Assembly: GCF_026262505.1 (NCBI RefSeq) | Contig: NC_067205.1 | Coordinates: 15,128,001 to 15,192,000, forward strand | DNA length: 64,000 nucleotides | Direction of reading: 5' to 3' | From: Trichomonas vaginalis G3 | Lineage: Eukaryota; Parabasalia; Trichomonadida; Trichomonadidae | In this document: positions 59,218 through 64,000 of the stretch, piece after piece | Numbering within the stretch: position 1 is the stretch's first letter | Layout: the number at the start of each line of letters is the position of its first letter | The notes under the pieces: model-generated | What the model was told of the DNA's origin: nothing | Databases searched by the model: none | What the model saw: only the letters and a program-made list of their open reading frames with translations | Made by a program: the position numbers and the translations under genes

Positions 59218-59993
59218 TGTGACACTTTCTCCGGTTTTATGAACCTCTCTCATATTCTATCTTGTCATATATAAACTCATAGTCATGTATGCCTCTAACC
59301 ATCTCATAACGGTTTCCAAACCACTTTTATCGGATGTAAAGTAAAAGCATGGATGGTTATGTATAACGTCTAAAGTTTCTAAAGAGTCTCTCAAAGTCCA
59401 GTCTACTTGGTATTGAAAATCCCATGTGTTATAGAACGGCGGGTCCACTATAAAGAAAACATTTTCCTTGTCTTTATATTTTTCATACAACTCTGTCCAA
59501 TGACATCTCACAAACTCTATACCCTCAATATATTTTTCTATGTCCTCTTTGAAAACATTTGTATAGTTAAGATATAAAACTTTTGACATAAGTGTTTCAA
59601 TGTCATGAACTCTTATAGCACCACTATATAATAGTCTAGCAGATATACTATCCCAGTCTATATATTCTGCTTTTTTCAAAACCTTTCTCACAATATTTTT
59701 CTTATCTAATGGTATACGTTCCATCTTACCTATAGGTATTCTTTCTTTTAACTCTTTCAATATATTGTTTGTGTCTGGAATATGTTTGAGACGGTCCATA
59801 TAGTTGTCGAAGTCATTGCATATAATCTTTGAGTCTGGGAATATTGTATGACATAAATGGATATATAGAAACTTCCACCGAACAAATCTACAAATGTTAG
59901 ACCATTCGGTAGTTTCTTAAGTTCTCTCAATATAATATCTTTACATCTACTCTTATTTCCAAAGAACGGTAACGGTGGTTTTGTAAAATTCAT
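59218..59993 (-). pseudogene. DNA adenine methyltransferase, right copy, broken, Polinton
   Basis: MNFTKPPLPFFGNKSRCKDI start and FIVDPPFYNTW motif as in the left copy, but with about two breaks. TTTTTA box 14 bases before the ATG. Confidence 0.8.
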
Positions 59994-60244
59994 TTATATA
60001 TAATAATAAAAATGTTTTTCCCTGAAAAGTGACAGAAAAGTGACAAAACATGAAAACATATATAATTTGTGAAAAGCGACACAAAAGTGACATTTAAAAA
60101 AGTGACACCATTAATATGATGTAAATAACAACGGTTTTGGTTTTGTCACCGGCTGGTCGGCTGGGGTTCGGTCCTCCTCTTGGGTCTTGGGCAAAATTTC
60201 TTATGGGCTAGAGGGCGCAACGCGCCTGGACGCCCCACCTACCT

Positions 60245-60739
60245 GACCTTAACAATTGTTAAAATTAAGTAATATAACTTTTCAATATAACGTACTTCTT
60301 TTTACGATATTTGCGTTTTTTTACATTCATAGTATCATAATGTTATACATAATATTATTATTTTAAATTAAACCTTCATTTCTTTCAATCCAATTCTGCT
60401 TTCAACTTTTTTGCTTCTTTAACCCGATATTTTTACTATTCATATATTAATAATTTAATTTGGTCAGACTTATAAAAATTCATAAAATCCTCTTTTGAAT
60501 TCAAAAATAATCATCTAATTCTCTACAATATAATTACCTTATTTTTTGTTCTTTTGAATTTTCACAATTTTTATTTCTGAAGAAAATCTGCAATTTTCTA
60601 AATTAATTTTAAAAGTTCACATCTATCTTTAGATACCATTTCCTCCAATTTTCTCATGACCTTTTTTTCCTTTTGAGAATTATGAACTATCAGGGTCAAT
60701 ATATTCTATCTTTTACATCCCTTACATTTACTTGTTATA
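60245..60739. other. AT-rich flank of the Polinton
   Basis: No gene or RNA recognised. Confidence 0.55.
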
Positions 60740-60896
60740 AAATTTTGCAAATTACCTCAGACTTTTCAGAGGATTGAGTGGCAACTCAATCCTCTGAAAT
60801 AGTCTGTGGTAATTTTTAGTCTCTACACTATTTCAATATAAGCTCCATTTTTAAACAGTTTTTAAAAATCGAGCATTGAAAAGTGTGATGAGACTT
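60740..60896. repeat. two-hairpin module, copy 2
   Basis: Near-identical to 22256-22411 over ~156 bases in the same orientation. The apical loop of the first hairpin reads GGCA instead of TGCC, its exact reverse complement, between the same arms TTCAGAGGATTGAGT and ACTCAATCCTCTGAA. Confidence 0.85.
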
Positions 60897-63828
60897 AACA
60901 ATTAACCTTACCATAAGTTAAGGCAAAGCTTTTATTGTATTATAAAGATGACTAATTTCACATAATTTTACTGTTTATGCGAGGTAAATTCAATTGTATT
61001 AGACAAAAAAAAACAAATCCCACTTTCGAGATTTGATGAATTTTAACATTTTATTAATTTGCTGAATATTTCTGAAATTACTAATTCAAATATAGAACGC
61101 AAGTTACAAATTTATCATAAACCAAAAGTAATGCATATGTATCATATGAAAAAACAAGTTTACACAGAATATTGCTATCATTTCAAATTTGACTATTTTT
61201 ATGGTTGATTTATAGCATGCTGTATCATTTTCTTAAATGACAAATATCATATACTATGATCTGTGCGATATTGTGCAATATTGAAAATGAAAGCCATTTA
61301 CAAAAGTTTCTCGTAAAACAATAAGTCATAGAGAAGGAAGAAATATGAAATCATCAATTGTTCCTCATCCAGAAGGATGCATTTGGCTTTGTGAATGTTC
61401 AGATTCTATAAAAATGCCAATAAAACTATGTTTTCATTGTTTCAAAAAGGAAACAAAATGAACTATTTCAATTTTTAAAAACGTGATTAAATAAGGTATA
61501 CTATATTTTGATTGGCAAACTTGATTTCACTAATTCTCTTTAATTTGCTCNNNNNNNNNNNNNNNNNNNNNNNNNTTTATTACCTTCCTCAAATTTTGTT
61601 AAGATTGCGAACTGTCAACATTCATATGATAGGTTGAAACGCTGTTTTTATAGGTTGTAATATACCACAAAGTTCAAAATAGTAACTGAGTGCTGGTCAA
61701 TTTAATTCATATCATTCTTTTAAATCATCTTTGTAATAATTTCTGTTCTTGCTCAAATCCACTTTTAGAGCTGAATTTTTAGAATATTACAATACATTTT
61801 TTAAGTTTATATTAACTCTTTATATAAAGATAAAATTTCAAATCTGTTATGAACAATAAATTTTTGAAATTTATATTCCAAACAATTTACTTTATGCCAA
61901 ATTTAATCTTATCATCTAAGAAATTCTCAAAAACAATAAGCAATATAACATTTATTTTCAATAAATTTTTGTATAAGGAAATAATAATAAACAACATAAG
62001 ATACCCATATATTCAACAAAATTTGATTACATTTCTTGATAATTCTGCAGTAGAAAAAAACCGAGGAAATAGTATAATCAAAAGGTACATTCACTAGGCG
62101 ATAACAGTAAAATGGGATGAAAATAGGATAAATAGCATCCATATATAGTGCCTAACAATATTTATACGGGCCAAAAAAAATTTGGCTAGAGATTTGGCGA
62201 GTTATAAAATTTAGAAAATTGAGAGGGATTTTTATTTTTGAATTTTTTTTTGGAAAGTTAAAATTGCGATTAAAAATCGATTTCCAGGAGAACTAAGCAT
62301 CTCATCATATATTTAAATCGATAAAAATTTATAATAATAGTTGAATAGTATAACAACGTGAAATTATGGCTGAATCTACAGAAAAAATGAACATATTTGA
62401 CATTTTTGAAAATTCATACGTTAGATGGTGACAGACTCATAAACTATACTTTAGCTAAGATTGATATATGGTTTCAACAACACATGGTTAAAATCGTAAA
62501 AATATTTTAGATTTAAAAAAGATATATATGGTAATATAATGGAACAAAGTCAACAAATAGCAGTTAAATATGTTATAATTAACTTTTTATTAGATCCAAT
62601 AGTAGATATCGAATGGTTTCCAGCTTTATGGTTAAATATTTTCTTTTCGAGCTTCTCTTTAACTGTTGTATTAAGGTTGTAAATTTTTGATGCTAGAAAC
62701 TATGGAATCTTCTTTGCTGCTGCATTTTTCTTGAGAGTTCTTGCAATTTCGAATAGATCTGCGCATTGTATGAAATGGAGGCTTTAAAATATCTTGAAAA
62801 CAGAATAGGAGTGCTTTTCCAAAGGAATGCTGACTTGTAAATCAGAGAGTTTCAAAATTGAGAGCAAGATTATCATCATAACTTTCGATTTTGCTGCGAA
62901 AAAGGAAGACAAGTAATTAACAAATCATTTACTGTTGTTCATCAAAAGAAGAAAACTTTGATAACAACTAATGATGATAAAATCAAGCTATCTTTTAATA
63001 TTTTAAATTGATAAGACATTCAAAATATTTGAATGGTTTAAAATATTTTCTTTTAATTTCTATAAGATATTATCATGATTATATAATCAAATTTAAATTT
63101 TTATTCAAAAAGGCAATATTTCAAACTTTTAATTTCAAAAATCTTAATTCTGCAATAAGTGTATTTAATTGTAGCAAATTTAATGATCCTTCGTCATGCT
63201 TAGCAATTTGGAACTCATAAATTAATGATTTCTTCAAGTAAAATTCTGCATTATTCAAAAGTCAATAATTCTCTAGTAACTTTTCTTCAAACCCAACCAT
63301 TATATTATATGTATAATGGAGAATAATTGCAAAGAAAGATAGCCGAATTTACTGGGTAGTTCGGGCGCGTAAAGGGTTGGCGTCCTAAGGCGTCCTGATG
63401 TAAACTATTCAATTTTTGAGAAGTTTACACCATAATTGAATAGTTTATGGCGTCCTGAGAGGAGATTTCAATGGGTATGGCGTCCTAAAAAAATAGAAGA
63501 AAATGATTTTTTTCTCGATTTTTCTAGAAATTGAATTTTTTAAAAAAAAGAAAAAAATCAAAACGTATACATTCAAGAAAGACTATAAATGAAGATTTTT
63601 CTATTTTTTTTCATTCTAAAACATCTTGAGTAGGTGACAAAAGTGCATACTCTTAAATTAACCTTAAATGTTTATTTTTCGATATTTTCGGTATTAACCT
63701 TATTGTAAATTTTTCCGGTGATAAATTTATCACACTGAGGTTATTTTTCCGGTGAGATTTTTAACCTTGATTTAATGAAATTAATATATATAAATTTTAT
63801 TATTTTAATTTCGAATGAGTATAATAAA
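60897..63828. other. AT-rich region without recognised genes, with an N gap
   Basis: The N gap is at 61551-61575. Short frames (for example 61344, 38 codons with four cysteines; 62539, 47 codons) are not supported. Near 63380-63490 GGCGTCCT occurs four times around a hairpin with arms TAAACTATTCAATT and AATTGAATAGTTTA. Confidence 0.5.
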
Positions 63829-64000
63829 ATATTTTTTTATATCGTCAAAACTCTCATCACTGTTGTGATTCCAAATGCGATTATTAAGGTTCAAGTCGCT
63901 AATGTTTTGAATGAAGATAGAGCAGTAAGAATTCTTACAAGGGCAGGTAATCAGATTGTTGAGCAAAGAGCTTCAAAACACGATGAATGTTTGAAATTAA
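63829..64000 (+). CDS. possible partial gene running off the right edge
   Basis: A frame open to the end of the window reads VIPNAIIKVQVANVLNEDRA and then VRILTRAGNQIVEQRASKHD, with more balanced codons than its surroundings. No ATG lies in frame nearby, so the 5' end is uncertain. No family recognised. Confidence 0.35.
   Translation, partial: MFFYIVKTLITVVIPNAIIKVQVANVLNEDRAVRILTRAGNQIVEQRASKHDECLKL

Larger units (their letters stand above)
38213..60244. mobile_element. Maverick/Polinton, about 22 kb, broken, rather young
   Basis: The ends AGGTAG..TGGGGC and GCCCCACCTACCT are inverted copies, followed by CCCTCTAGCCC-type text on both sides. Terminal inverted repeats reach about 3.2 kb. Family markers inside are a retroviral-type integrase, family B DNA polymerase, A32-like packaging ATPase and SF3 primase-helicase. 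Genes lie on both strands with short gaps. No clear target duplication is seen. The two ends differ by only a few percent, and many frames are still open, so insertion was not ancient. Overall it is broken, with roughly ten breaks. A major capsid protein and a protease were not identified. Confidence 0.9.
57104..60244 (-). repeat. right terminal inverted repeat of the Polinton
   Basis: About 3.1 kb, inverted relative to 38213-41407, with the same six genes or parts. Generally a few percent different from the left copy. Confidence 0.85.

Noticed and set aside
61344-61460. 38-codon frame with four cysteines (zinc-finger-like)
   Set aside because: Too short, no domain match by sight, and surrounded by non-coding AT-rich DNA.
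62539-62682. 47-codon hydrophobic frame
   Set aside because: AT-rich hydrophobic text arises easily by chance here; no further support.
63351-63400. ACTGGG..GCGCGTAAAGGG resembling a conserved small-subunit rRNA stretch
   Set aside because: Order and spacing do not fit rRNA and the flanks are not rRNA; chance likeness.

Overview
The window reads as nuclear DNA of a parabasalid protist, most likely a trichomonad (Tritrichomonas or Trichomonas kind). It is very AT-rich, with long intronless genes and a DUF3447/ankyrin gene. An initiator-like TCACAT element lies just before the glutamate dehydrogenase start, stop codons often run into TAAA, and a Maverick/Polinton is present. The genus is inferred from content, not from a database match. 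A 25-base N gap at 61551-61575 marks an assembly join.

Left part (1-21 kb): a large coiled-coil protein gene (minus), tRNA-Cys, and a surface-protein family locus. That locus is broken by one frameshift and by nested TTAA-flanked DNA transposons, and is followed by an intact relative with a C-terminal membrane anchor. Then come an alpha-solenoid protein, a highly codon-biased NADP-type glutamate dehydrogenase, tRNA-Pro, a 1228-residue Rap/RalGAP-like protein, a broken DUF3447/ankyrin gene and the first of three copies of a 204-207-residue protein of unknown function.

Middle (20-38 kb): about ten imperfect hairpins in a row at 20.5-21.6 kb, with unusually high GC for this window; a 149-bp TTAA MITE; a two-hairpin module that recurs at 60.7 kb; a broken coiled-coil gene; an unrecognised 496-residue protein; a large fold-back element; and a second, nearly perfect hairpin array at 30.35-30.68 kb. 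Two further copies of the 204-207-residue family and a Fused/STK36-like protein kinase follow. In two separate cases, direct copies of a hairpin differ only in that the apical loop is reverse-complemented.

Right part (38.2-60.2 kb): a roughly 22-kb Maverick/Polinton fossil with terminal inverted repeats of about 3.2 kb that carry genes. Parts recognised are a DNA adenine methyltransferase, phage-tail-fibre-like proteins, a retroviral-type integrase, a protein-primed type family B DNA polymerase, an HNH endonuclease, a KilA-N protein, an A32-like packaging ATPase and an SF3 primase-helicase, plus several unrecognised proteins. I could not identify a major capsid protein or an adenovirus-type protease. 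Most of its genes share a TTTTTA box 11-15 bases before the ATG, unlike the host initiator. The element is broken at roughly ten places, but its two ends are still very alike, so it looks rather young.

The last 3.7 kb is AT-rich and nearly empty, with the second hairpin module and perhaps the start of a gene at the right edge.
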